A stretch of DNA of 62,000 nt from assembly GCF_030272615.1 (NCBI RefSeq), contig NC_081414.1:305571664-305633663 (forward strand). Direction: 5' to 3'. Within the stretch, counting starts at the first letter, position 1, and every line of letters begins with the position of its first letter. The notes beneath the pieces are model-generated. The model was not told where the DNA came from, did not search any database, and saw only the letters and a list, made by a program, of their open reading frames with translations. The position numbers and the translations under genes are program-made. Shown piece by piece: positions 21,701-32,809 of the stretch. The stretch is from Cryptomeria japonica (Eukaryota > Streptophyta > Pinopsida > Cupressales > Cupressaceae).

Positions 21701-21840
21701 GCAAAATCTTCCAGAACCTTTTCCCGGGGCATATGTAGCATCTTCATGAATTTTTCCTACCCCTAAGGCATCTGCCTCAGTTAGCGGATTAGCTACCTAC
21801 CGGTGCAGGAGAAACCTCCAATGCCTGATAATTAACCGAT
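18705..21840 (-). pseudogene. ORF2 of the outer pol-less element
   Basis: Large second ORF, N-terminally disrupted. The best-preserved part is 21010-20156 (284 codons): WIEEMGYEVDAQILEAYAKM near its start, a Lys/Arg-rich middle (KKTEKTKVETKKKPVRKV), and a Pro/Ser/Thr-rich stretch followed by RRKKNND. It ends in a motif with YLDIYKKALIEIENQIP. Upstream, 21288-21097 contains LDLCGWMLDELLINLGKIKG, matching the ORF2 of the inserted element. Downstream, 20178-19825 and 19085-18705 give helical, charged segments ending in a SPQLDSLSVHKKE motif equivalent to the other copies. The 284 uninterrupted codons in such a decayed element suggest it was coding when it moved. No known enzyme signature is seen; function unknown. 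Confidence 0.65.
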
Positions 21841-21845
21841 GCATT

Positions 21846-22684
21846 TGTTAGATACTTGATCAGTCCGAAAGACACTGAGAGGGGGGGTGAATCCGTGTCT
21901 AATCGATTTACCAAGGATTTAAACTTGTTTGCAACTTTACAACCTAAATTAAAGTATCGGTAAACAAGCAATAAAGCAATAAAGAGAAATAATAGAGACA
22001 ACATCAATGCACACCATAACACAAGATATTTTGACAAGGAAACCTGGTAGGAAAAAAGCCTCAGTGGGATTTGTGACACACAATATTTATTCACTAGCCA
22101 ATATGAATAAATATTACTGATACAATAGGGGCCTGCACATGCAGGAAGGCCAACAGCCTAGAGCTCACTGCTCAATCACAAAAAGGGGTCACACTAACTA
22201 CAAAATTGGATGATTAAATCCAATGACAATGTACTGCTCAAAATAGCATCTGCAATGCTAGATTCAGTACCGGTTTAAGCTCTGTTAGATACCTCTGCCA
22301 TAAACCTTTCTTCACTCTACTTTGCTCTTATTCGTTCATCAAAATTATTACATCAAAATGCATATATAGATATTCGCTCATAAATATCGCTTGCATTACC
22401 TAATTACATTCCATCTAGATACTTACAAAATGACCTATAAGATCTCATACATATATGAGTCTTTACAATACATCATGTCGGCTATACAATATAATTTCCA
22501 TGTCGTCTGGGGTGCTGGTAAGATCTTCTGTTGGTGTAAACTAGATGTCGGTGAAAATAATCTGTAGTGCCTGCCGGTGTCGGTTGATGATGTTTATTGC
22601 TGGTATAAGCTGTGAACCATGTTACCAATTGGTTGCCATCAATGACAACATCAACTATTCTCATTTGAGTGTATAATGAAAACA
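21846..22684 (-). repeat. 3' LTR of the nested pol-less element
   Basis: 839 bp, from TGTTAGATAC to AAAACA on the plus strand. It has a G7 tract, the gggatttgtgacacacaat block and the agagctcactgctcaatcac block. Near-identical in layout to 27807-28681. Confidence 0.9.
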
Positions 22685-22699
22685 ATCTCCCCCTTTGGC
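22685..22699 (-). promoter_or_regulatory. Polypurine tract (second copy at 22829-22839)
   Basis: GCCAAAGGGGGAGAT on the minus strand, directly before the LTR. A second AAAGGGGGAG lies ~130 bp upstream, as in the copia element at 42869 and 42979. Confidence 0.85.
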
Positions 22700-22889
22700 A
22701 TTGATGGCAACACTCATGAGAAAAATCCCAAAACTATTATCCAAAAAAGAAGTCCAAATTTGATCCAAAAATAGGAGTGGTGCCCCTGAGAAAATGATCT
22801 CTTCTGTACATTTTTCTCCACACTACTACTCCCCCTTTGACATCAATGACAAAGGATGTAAAAAATAATCAAAGAATTCAAAATTCTAC

Positions 22890-25800
22890 CTCATAGATTG
22901 TATCCGACTATGTACAATTTGAAAGATATCTGCCAAAACCAGATTAAGACTCTGCAGAGATGATGGTTTTAGTCTGCTGGATCATACTGGTCAAATAATG
23001 CATTTGTTGCTCCGGTGATCTTTCTCCTTGATTTGTTGCTTTAGAAAGCTCTGCCCACTGAGTTATAAGGTTGTTCAATCTAGGACCAAGTTTATTTTTT
23101 ATCTCTCATGCCTTCATTCTTATCGTTGCCTTTTCTTTTTCCAGTTTCTCAATCTTCTCTTCAATAACTGCCATTTCTTGCTAAAACATTGAGGTAAGTT
23201 CCGAAGAACCTATCATATTGTGTGCTATATCATCTATCTCTTTTTGTTTTTTCTTTATCTCTTCCTCAATGTCTTCTGTTAGGTTGTGAGGTTTGCATGC
23301 TTCCTTATATAATTCTTTGTATTCCAAAATAGTGGAATTAAGTGTCGGTAGTAAGGAGTCAATAGGCTCAGTATAATCCTTAATAGTTTTATCAAAGAAT
23401 TCACTTTTCTCCTTATTTACTCTTTCCTTAATAGTCTCCTCATTAATCTTATCTACAGTTAGAATATTTGAAGCAATGAATTTGGACAATGTGTCCAATT
23501 TACCTAAAGATTCATCAATATGATCTATCTTACAAGCTGGTGCAATCATTTTTCAATATAGGTAATGTATCATAAATGGCCTTAAATGCTAAGGCGTTGC
23601 AATCTATGATCCTCTTTATGGAGTCCAAAAGTACATCTGTTACATTTGTGGGCCTAAATGGTGGAAGTGCTAGGTTCTGCAATAACTTTATTTTCTTCAG
23701 ATACTTGTCCAATTGCCTTAACCACTTCTTCCTTGTTCCCATCATTGACCTCTTCTTTATTCACTGTTTCTTTTGTTTTCTCATTCTATCTTTCAACTTT
23801 GTTTTCAACCTTAATGTCATTCTTACTTCTTGCCTTGCTGTCTGTCGGTTCAGCTATACTCTGTTCAAGTTCTTTCTCTACCGGTTTCTCTACCTTCTAC
23901 TGAGTGTCAGCATTTATAGGTTCAATTTGTGCTTTTACCTCTGCTTTTTCTTGTGCTTTCACCAGTTTCTCAAAGTTAGGATGAGTAGCATCTGGGATGG
24001 TATCAGGTTTCTCAACTTTTGTTGGTATCTCAATGTTCTGAGAGTCAACAGTGATGACCGGTGACTCAAGAGACCTCAATATTTGTAGCATACACTGTCT
24101 TAACCTATGTAGTTTCCTTGTCCATGACAATGTTGAAGTCCTGTGTGTCCACATTCATGGTAAAAAGAATTTTAGATTCTGGATTAGTGTCATCTCTTGC
24201 TATTTCCTTTGCCTTCTCTTTCGGTTGACTGTCAGTTTGTACCGGTGCCTCTATAGTTATTGGTGGGGTGTCCTGTGTCGGTGGAGGAAGGTTATCCTTG
24301 ACCATTATATTAGGTACACTACCAATTTTACCTTTACCTTTATCCTTTTGATATAACTTTGCAAAAGACATCCATTTTTTGTCTATCCTTTTCTTCTTTC
24401 TTTTCTCTTTCCATAAAAAATATGTCCCACTTGTCTACTTTTTCATCTACAATTTATTTCACTCTCCCTGCCATAAGGCTAACTTGCCAATGACCACTTA
24501 CAAAAAATGACCGGTTGGCTTCTGCAATCAATTCATCAATCTCCTATCGGGAGTTGACAGGGTGAACCGCCAAAAATGCTTCAACTTTTAATTTCTTATC
24601 TAATTCCATTAGCGACATTCTTTTAGCCTCTAACCTTAAATATAAATCATTAGGCAGATCATCTAAAACCTCAATGAGAACTTTCTTGTAGATATCAAGG
24701 TACAAAATAATGCTTTCCTCTATAGTGTCCTTATTTGAATCCTTGAAAGAATGATAAAGTTTATTTACATTACTAAGGTTACCTTCTTGTGTGATTTCAT
24801 TTATCAAATCTTTTGGTGTAAGTGTTTGGTGCCTTAGGTTCTTGTTTCTTCTTAGGAGTTACCTTCTTACTAGGCTCTCTTACAACCTGTTGCTTCTTTC
24901 TTTGTGTCCTTGAATTCTTTGGAGATGGAGCAGGTGCCGGTGAAGGTTTTCTTTTCTTTCTTTCAACTCTCTTAAATTTTGTTGCCTTGTCATCATCAGA
25001 ATCAGAAGAAGTAGCCACCGGGGAAATGTGAGCTCCAATATCTGCTCTGATTGTCTTTCTTTCACACTAGCAGCCATACCACTAAGATTCATTAACCCTT
25101 CTATAACATCTTTTACCATTTTTGAAGCATCTTTCATGAACTTATCTCTTTTCTTCCTCTCCTTCATCATGGCTACACCACTCTCAATTGTTTTAGCATT
25201 GCCAAATATTTCCTTTGTTGGTTCCAGTGGTGCATCTAGGAGTATTTTTGCATATGAGTCCAAGATGTGAGAGTCCACCTCATATCCCATTTTAGTAATC
25301 CATATTGTTATGGGTTTAACTGTTTCCATCCAGATTTCATCTCTTTACTACAAAGCATATTTGTTTATCATATTTATCTACAATGCTTTGGTAAATCCTT
25401 TCTCTTTGTTTCATTCTAGTTTGGAAATTCTTGAAGTAATCTTTGAGCAACTCATCACTGTTAGCTCCCATACCAGTGATTGCCTCCTTTATTTATTTTC
25501 CAATAGAAATATCATAGGTAAATCCTTATGACCTATGTCGAGGATCTCTTTAGAAAAGTAAAGCATTAAACATACTAACAGATTTCCAAACTTGAATGTT
25601 CCTTTCTTGTCACCTTTTATCTTATCCAAATTTTCTAGCAACTCATCCTTCAACCATTCACAAATATCAATCTTTGCATTATTTACAATCATCTCATGTG
25701 CACTATGAATGCATGAACTAGATACAAAATTCAACCTATTTGTGTGACCAACTTTATATCCAATTATCATGCTAGCAAATTTAACATTTTTATCCTTTAT

Positions 25801-26337
25801 GTCATTAACCCTAAGTGACCAGTTGTCATATGTAGCATCCGTTAAGCTCATAACTTCCTTGTTAGGGATTTTCTTCTTCTTGTCAAGTCTAGTACCAGTG
25901 GAGGGTAAACCAGTAACAACTCTAATAACTTCCTTGGTAATCTTGAATACCAAGTCCAACCATATAAATTCTCTATGAACCCTGTTAAGGAAATATCGGA
26001 CAGCTTCATCTGAGAATTGTGGCATATGAAGGATGTCTATAAAACCTAAATCCTCAACTACCTTATGTTTTGGTTTCACTATCCCATCCTTGTCAATAAT
26101 TACATTCATGTACATCTTCATAAAATCTTCAGACCCTAAAATTTCTATGTTGCAATGTATCTATGCCCTAGGGTCTTCAGTGAACGCAACTCCCTTCGAA
26201 ATTTTAGAAAATGCACCAATAGAGTCATCCTGTTTTGATATCTTAGGAATGATCTTGAAAATGGGTCTAGGTCGCTTAATGTTTTCCACAATGGTAGGGT
26301 TGGCTATGAATTCAGTAATAGAAGATGAAGATGCCAT
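22890..26337 (-). pseudogene. ORF2 of the nested pol-less element
   Basis: Start chosen at 26337 (MASSSSITEFIANPTI), the first Met of a frame that runs, with one internal TAG near 26175, to 25489. The N-terminal ~280 residues form an alpha/beta-looking region: VRYFLNRVHREFIWLDLVF, KEVIRVVTGLPSTG, ICEWLKDELLENLDKIKG, FGNLLVCLMLYFSKEI. Its style recalls plant transposon-protein domains of uncertain function. Next come WITKMGYEVDSHILDSYAKI, a Lys/Arg-rich basic stretch (24990-24850) and YLDIYKKVLIEVLDDLP, then a Pro/Thr-rich linker near 24300. The C-terminal coiled coil runs 23745-22890 (TNVTDVLLDSIKRIIDC and heptad-like EEIKKKQKEIDDIAHNMIG). Several frameshifts. I do not know its function. It has no membrane segment or enzyme motif. 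Confidence 0.65.
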
Positions 26338-26715
26338 TGCGATAGATAAATACCTCTTAACTATGAAATCCTTGAATGCCCTGAAAAAGAATTTTGCTGC
26401 TTTTCCTTTAGAATGCCTTTGCTCAATTTTGCTCTCTTCGAATGCTTGGATTCTTGGTGAATTGAAATGAGAGGTTACAATGCCTTTCTAACCAAAAAAT
26501 TGACTTACAACCACAATAAATGCTCGCCTGTGAAGTGAAAAACTCCACATATCTATCGGTAAAGAAGAAATATAACTTCTTACCATCAACCGAGGGTAAA
26601 TGCATGGATTTCAGTTTGTTGCCTTACCCCTAAGGATTATTCCTTAGTTGGATGAAGAATCTCGTGCTGGTGCAGTGATAGATTCATCACCACTCTGATC
26701 TTTCTTCCTAATCCA

Positions 26716-27735
26716 TTATTTTGAAAATTCTTGCTTGATTTTAGTCACCTTCTCTTTGCCTTTGTTATTAGATCCTTTATTGTTCGCTGGTGTATTCTTG
26801 CTTCTACAAAATTTTGCAATATGCCCAATCTTGTTACATGCATAACAAGTTACAATGTTTCTCTGAATAGCCTTTCCATAACCTTGACCGGTTTGAGTTC
26901 TGCATTGATTAGATAAATGTCCAAATCTACCACAAACATAGCATTTCACATTCATTCTGCAATTGTCTGAGTTATGACCATTTTTATAGCATTTGGAACA
27001 TTGACCGATGGGTAAGTTTGTATTCTAATTATTCCTAAATCTACACTGATTTTCTCTATGACCAAATTTGTTGCAATTAAAACATTTCCCATTAAATTTA
27101 TAAGCATTAGGTTGCCTTACCGGTTTGCTGTGATCATGATTGTTTGTAGTCCTGGAGCTTTCTCCATGTTCAAATCCAAGTCCAATTGTTTCTCCATTAG
27201 GTTTCTGACTTTTTAGCATATCATCAAGATTATCTAAACTTTTCTTGAATTTGTCTTTGTATTCATTTGTAGTGATCAACTCACTTTCCAAAGTGCTAAC
27301 TTGTCTCAAAAGTTCCTCTTTATCATGTTGCATGTGAATCAAATCAGTTTTAAGCATATCATTTTCATAACTAAGCCTTTGAGATTCATCTGATCTTTCA
27401 TTTAGTCTTCTGGCCAAATCTTCTTCATTCCTCTTTCTATCTTCAATATCTTTACATAGTCTCATGGTTAAATCTTCTATCTCATTCTTCATGTTACTGT
27501 TCTCTTGTCTCAATTTGTTTGTAATATCTTTGAGAGTTTCTTTAACATTATCATCTTGATTTTGCAATTGCACATGTAATTCTTTTCTCTTATTCTTTGC
27601 TATAACTAGGTTATCTTGAAGTGCTTTGATAAATTCCCGAGAAGTTCTAAGTTCATCTTCCAGTTTGATATTCTTCAATTTTTTTGCATCAGAATCTTCA
27701 AGAGCTCCTTCCAACTATTGTCTCAAACTTTTCAT
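26716..27735 (-). pseudogene. ORF1: coiled-coil protein with four CCHC zinc knuckles (Gag-like)
   Basis: Starts MKSLRQ at 27735 with a TAG at codon 7, then is open for 229 codons. The first ~170 residues are a strongly charged coiled coil (KLEDELRTSREFIKAL-type heptads, DKEELLRQVSTLESELITT). Four knuckles of C-x2-C-x4-H-x4-C follow: CFNCNKFGHRENQC, CSKCYKNGHNSDNC, CYVCGRFGHLSNQC, CYACNKIGHIAKFC. A Lys-rich tail (KGKEKVTKIKQ) ends at the stop at 26716. Such knuckles bind retroelement RNA in nucleocapsids, so a Gag role is the best inference. It lacks the FDGTNYxxWK-type Gag N-terminus seen in the copia element at 47339, so it is not simply a deletion of that element's Gag. It follows the primer site by only ~57 bp. 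Confidence 0.8.
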
Positions 27736-27791
27736 TGATATTGGTTTTAGAATCTTCCTCAAGCTGTTAAGCTTATGCAAATAGAGGACTA

Positions 27792-27804
27792 GGCTCTGAT
27801 ACCA
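27792..27804 (-). promoter_or_regulatory. Primer-binding site, initiator tRNA-Met type
   Basis: TGGTATCAGAGCC on the minus strand, 2 nt after the 5' LTR. It is a perfect match to the usual plant LTR-retrotransposon primer site complementary to the 3' end of initiator tRNA-Met. Confidence 0.9.
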
Positions 27805-27806
27805 AT

Positions 27807-28681
27807 TGTTAGGTACTTGATTAGTCCCAAAGGCACTGACAAGGGGGGGGGGGGGGGGGGGGGTAAATCAGCGTCTAACCGGTTTACCAAGGATTTAAAC
27901 TTGTTTGCAACTTTACAACCCAAATTAAAGTACCGGTAAACAAGCAATAAAGCAATAAAGAGAAATAACAGAGACAACATCAATGCACACCATAACACAA
28001 GATATTTTGGTGAGGAAACCTGGTAGGGAAAAAACCTTGGTGGGATTTGTGACCCACAATATTTACTCACTGGCCAATGTGAATAAATATTACTAATACA
28101 ATAGGGGCCCGCACATGCAGGAAAGACAATAGCCTAGAGCTCACTGCTCAATCACAAAAAGGAGTCACATTGACTACAAAATTAGATGATTAAATCCAAT
28201 GACAATGTACTACTCAAAATAGCATCTGCAATGCTGGATTCAGTAGCGGTTTAAGCTTTGTCAGATACCTCTACCATAAACCTTTCTTCACTCTGCTATG
28301 CTCTTATTCATTCATCAAAATTATTACATCAAAATGCATATACAGATATTCACTCATAAATATCGCTTGCATTACCTAATTACATTCCATCTAGATACTT
28401 ACAAAATCGCCTATAAGATCTCATACATATATAAATCTTTACAATACATCATGTTGGCTATATAATATAATTACAATACAAAATAATATAATTTCCATGT
28501 CGGTTGGGGTGCCGGTAAGATCTTCTGTTGGTGTAAACTGGATGCCGATGAGAATAATCTATAGTGTTTGTCGGTGCCGGTAGATGATGTTTATTGCTAG
28601 TGTAAGTTGTGAACCATGTTACCAGTTGGTTTTCATCAATGACAAAATCAACTATTCTCATTGGAGCGTAGAATGCCAACA
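27807..28681 (-). repeat. 5' LTR of the nested pol-less element
   Basis: 875 bp, from TGTTAGGTAC to GCCAACA on the plus strand. It has a run of 21 G at 27843-27863 where the partner LTR has 7. Shared blocks as in 21846-22684. Confidence 0.9.
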
Positions 28682-28727
28682 ACATTTCCATCTGATGATT
28701 GTTCTTAAGTCTTCCTAACCCATCTTC

Positions 28728-29759
28728 TTAAGTCTTCCTAACCCATCTCTGAGTATGATCTTGCTGGATTTCACTAACCTTCTCTTTCCCTTTCTCATTT
28801 GATACTCCATTACCAACTAGTGGATTTCTACTTCTACAAAATTTAGCAATATGTCCAACCTCATTACATGTATAACATGTAACATTGTTCCTTTGAATTG
28901 CTTTGCTAAAACCGGTGAAATTTCTTGACCTGCACTGATTAGCCATATGTCCAAAATTTCCACATGCATAGCATTTAACATTCATTCTGCAATATTTTGT
29001 CTTATGACCATACCTATTGCATTTAGAACATTTACTAGGAGAAAAATCAAGGTTCTGATTTCCTTTGTTTCTACATTGTCTAGCCATGTGACCAAATCTG
29101 TTACAAACAAAACATATACCATTAAATTTATAAGCATTAAATTTCCTTATCGGTGCCTTATGGTTTTGATCTTCATTAGCAGTACCAGAATTCTATCCTT
29201 TCTCAAATCCAAGTCCACTAGAATCTCCAATCTGCCTTGTCTCTTCAACAACTCATCTAGCTATGCTGAGCTAATCTTGAATTTTTTTTTATACTCACTT
29301 GTAGTAGTTAGATCTTCTCTCAATATTATTATTTGTCTCTGAAGCTCTTGTTCATTACTCTGGGATTGTACTAAATCAGTTCTCAATATATCACTCATGA
29401 ACCAACCTACCACATTCTTCAAATTTGTTCTTCAGGGATACAACAAGATTTTCTTCCTTTTTCTTTCGGTCCTCAATCTTCTTAGACATTCTCATAGTTA
29501 TATCTTGCATTTCATTTCTCATAACCATGTTCTCCTAACACAATTTCTGACATTGTTCCTTATGTGCATCTTTCTCTTCATCATCCTGACTTTGTAAAAG
29601 TTCCTTCCTCCTAGCTTGAACAAATGATAGCCTCTCTTGTAGGACAAGAATGAATTCCTTAGAAGAATTCAATTCATCTTGTATCTTTAACTTGTTCAAC
29701 CTTTCAACATCATAATCATCAAGTGTCATCTCAAGTTGTTTCTCCAAACCCATGTCCAT
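28728..29759 (-). pseudogene. ORF1 of the outer pol-less element (Gag-like)
   Basis: Starts MDMGLEKQLEMTLDDYD at 29759, chosen because it follows the primer site by ~55 nt and aligns with the ORF1 start of the nested copy. A charged coiled coil (KLKIQDELNSSKEFILVLQE) is interrupted by stops near 29535 and 29400. The C-terminal part is intact, with four knuckles: CFVCNRFGHMARQC, CSKCNRYGHKTKYC, CYACGNFGHMANQC, CYTCNEVGHIAKFC. It ends KEKVSEIQQD then WVRKT and a stop at 28728. The nested element begins 46 bp further on. Confidence 0.8.
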
Positions 29760-29812
29760 GGATTCCGGATTCGAGATCTTCCTCAAGCTGTTAAACTTCC
29801 TCCGAGGCACAA

Positions 29813-29825
29813 GGATCTGATACCA
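29813..29825 (-). promoter_or_regulatory. Primer-binding site of the outer element
   Basis: TGGTATCAGATCC on the minus strand, one mismatch from the initiator tRNA-Met site of the nested copy, 2 nt after the 5' LTR. Confidence 0.85.
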
Positions 29826-29827
29826 AT

Positions 29828-30757
29828 TGTTGAAATCCAATAACACTGAGAGGGGGGCTGAATCAGTGCTATATTGGATCTATGAATTTTAACCTTATTA
29901 AAGCATGCATACACCAACTGGTATACCGGTACATACATAATTGAAAGAAGTAAAGCAACCAATAAGCCAATCACATAAATGAGAATCATAACACACAAAA
30001 TTATACATGGAAAAACTCAAAGAGGAAAAACCACGGTGGGATTTGTGATCCACAATATCAATCCACTAGCCATATGAAGAGATATTACAAAATATAAGGG
30101 GTCTGGACTTGCAGGAAGGTTTATAGCCTAGAGCACACTGCTCAATCACAAATGGAGCCTCACTAACTACATATAAATCCAGACTACAATTCGAAGAAGT
30201 GTTGAATTTTTAAGATAGCATCTTCTATGCGAGAATACAGTTTCGGTTTAAGCTCTCTCTGTTCTGGTTTGAAACCCTAAACCCTTTACCAAAATAACCC
30301 TTACATAAATATCCTCACATACGTAATCTCTCTAATATATTTCACATTATATCACATTCACATATCCATCACCATATATATATCAATATAATCTAATCCA
30401 ATAGACCTATATATCTTATACAGCTTATCATGCCTTATGTCAGCTTACAAAGATAATTATAATATCAAATTACATCTCGACTAGATAACATAAATGCATG
30501 AATATCAAAAACAATTGTCGATACTGGATCCAAGAGATGTCGGCCTCCAATATCGATAACCATATTCTAAACCATGTCGGCTTGCATTGCTGATAACCAA
30601 AGAAATCCTTCTAACCTGCTGGTGCCGATGTCGGTGTAGTGTTTGTGAAGTGCCTGTCAGTACACAACTGAACCAAAACATGAAGCCGAAACAAAATACC
30701 ATGTTTCCATCAATGACAACATAGTGAAACCAACCAATTGAGTGTCAATTGCCAACA
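29828..30757 (-). repeat. 5' LTR of the outer pol-less element
   Basis: 930 bp, from TGTTGAAATCC to GCCAACA on the plus strand, matching 17605-18475. It contains a G6/7 tract and decayed CCGGT-type motifs near 30600-30660. Confidence 0.9.
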
Positions 30758-32809
30758 TGTACAACCTTCTCCTACCCTCCCCCTTCTTTTCTAGCTTCTC
30801 TTAGTTTATGACTAACATTTTTTCTCTTCTAGATATTTATTTTGTTGATGATGGAAAATAGAGTTCAATGCAAAATAATTTTTACACAATCAAATTAAGA
30901 AACTAGAATTATTATATGAAACCTAATTAATTAGTATTGAAAGTGGTGTTGAATTAATGATGAGAATTAGTTAAATTGCTACAATAAATTTTAGGTGTTT
31001 ACAATCCTATTAGATTAAGAGTAATTGACACTTGGCATACTCTTGGGATCCTTACCAAAAGACCTATATATAGAGAAGATATAGGGTGTGCCTAGAAACT
31101 CCACACAGAGTTATCCTTAAAATGACCCAATCTTTGTACATATGTCTTCTTAACTAATAGTTTCACTCTCAAGCAAATTGGAAATTTTATGGTTTGTGGA
31201 ATTTATTTTTGAATTTAGACCATACTTCACAATTTCAAAACTTATTAGCCATAGAATTTGAATTGTTATATTTTTATATGACCATATATACATGAGACTT
31301 TAAATTATTAAACAACTTTAAATTATAATAAAAAAATAATAAGTTAGTTTAATTTAGAATATATTATTTTATAATATTTCTTAAAGATATATATAATAAT
31401 TTATTAAAAAATATAAAGATTCTTTTTCCTTTCTTTTTTAGAATGCTTTTATGTTTTAAAATATACGATCATCATGAATATTTAATTGATTTTTATGCAC
31501 AACAATTTAGAAATTTAATTTTAGTTGTAATAGTAAACTTTATGTTTTTGTTTCTTCATAAATTTCAAAGTATTGTTATTTATTATTTTACATTTCATTT
31601 TTGTTTTTTATATGTATCAAATAGTAGTACATATAATAAATGAGGGCTAGTTAGTGGACTATAACTTGTAAAACTTCTCCAACATTTACAACATATTCCT
31701 TTGAATAATGACATGATTTGTATCTAAGGAGTTGTAATCTTTTGTTGATTCATTGCATTTGAATTGTGAGGTTTTCAAGATGAAATATTTTTGGAAAATT
31801 TATGTAATTCAAAACATTGACACAAAAGCTATCTTCATGTGATAAATTTATAGCAAGTCATCCTTGTTATTCTTGCAAGAATTGTTGATTGTGATTGAGG
31901 ATTTTTGAAACAAAACATCATCAATGATTTCAATAATTAAAGTTGGATTTCAATAATGTCAAATACATTAATAAAGACATCTTTAAATATAGTTGAAGGT
32001 AATGCTAAAATTGGAACATAGTATATAAGACATGAAAGAATACAAAATCAAGAAGGATTATTGATCTTTAATAATGTTCCTTTAGTTGATGTTTAATGCA
32101 TTATTTTCTTTTGTATTTGTGTTAGAAAACAATTAGAGAAACACTTATGTTCTAAGTTTAAATAGAAGCAAATTATATCTTGAAAAATATTTATTAGAAT
32201 ATTATTAAAAACTATTTAATAATGTTTTATTGATTATGATTCCTATTCAAAAATATTCATGTTAATCTAAATTATAGAGTAATATATTATTAAATAATAA
32301 CTAAATTAGTTGTAATACTTTATTAAAGATAGATAATTATATTTTTTAAATATTTAGTACTCATGATTAATAAGATAATAAAATTATTTTAATATAACGT
32401 ATTTTATTAAAAATTTTCACATAAGCTAACAAATTTATTTATTTTTAAATGTGAAATGAAAAGTAGAAGTGAAGTTGAATAGATCTGAAATAACCAAGAT
32501 CTTAATGGAGATAAATTGCAGGCACAAAAACAATCAAAATATGAGCAAAGTTGACATTTTAATAAGATGAAAAAGGAAAGTACATATAGATAGAGTGATT
32601 GGGTCAAATCAGAAGTTGAACTCAACACTCAATGAGTGGTGGCGAGTTGCCTTCGGCTAAACTAGCATGAGTTATCGAAACTAAGTCAACACCTCTCTAA
32701 TCGACTCCTAAATGATTTTGACAACTTGCATGGACAAGTGTCAAGTAGAAATAGACGACTAAGTAGGCTTAAGTAAGCCTAAGTGTAATTAAATAAAATA
32801 AATACACTA
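30758..32809. other. AT-rich intergenic DNA, no gene
   Basis: Very AT-rich with stops in all frames. The short open stretches (for example 31443-31643) are low-complexity. No RNA gene or element end is recognised. Confidence 0.5.

Larger units (their letters stand above)
21846..28681 (-). mobile_element. Pol-less LTR retrotransposon (inner, nested copy)
   Basis: Complete minus-strand element of about 6.8 kb: 5' LTR 27807-28681, primer site, ORF1 27735-26716, ORF2 26337-22890, polypurine tract and 3' LTR 21846-22684. It is inserted in the outer element between its ORF1 and ORF2. Flanking 5-mers are GCATT (21841-21845) and ACATT (28682-28686), one transition apart. The ~5.1 kb interior is read end to end as ORF1 and ORF2 and holds no retroviral enzyme domain. 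The LTRs are about 92% identical by eye, with mostly C/T and G/A differences. Confidence 0.9.
17605..30757 (-). mobile_element. Pol-less LTR retrotransposon (outer), interrupted by a related element
   Basis: Minus-strand element with 5' LTR 29828-30757, primer site 29813-29825, ORF1 29759-28728, ORF2 remnant 21840-18705, polypurine tract 18476-18490 and 3' LTR 17605-18475. It is split by the element at 21846-28681. The flanking 5-mers are TGTAT (17600-17604) and TGTAC (30758-30762), a target-site duplication with one transition. Excluding the insertion its length is about 6.3 kb. No protease, integrase, reverse transcriptase or RNase H is present in the ~4.5 kb interior. Confidence 0.85.

Noticed and set aside
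32407-32628. Minus-strand open stretch of 73 codons, Leu/Ser/Phe-rich
   Set aside because: Composition artefact of a low-complexity AT-rich region; no motif or conservation in the duplicated copy.
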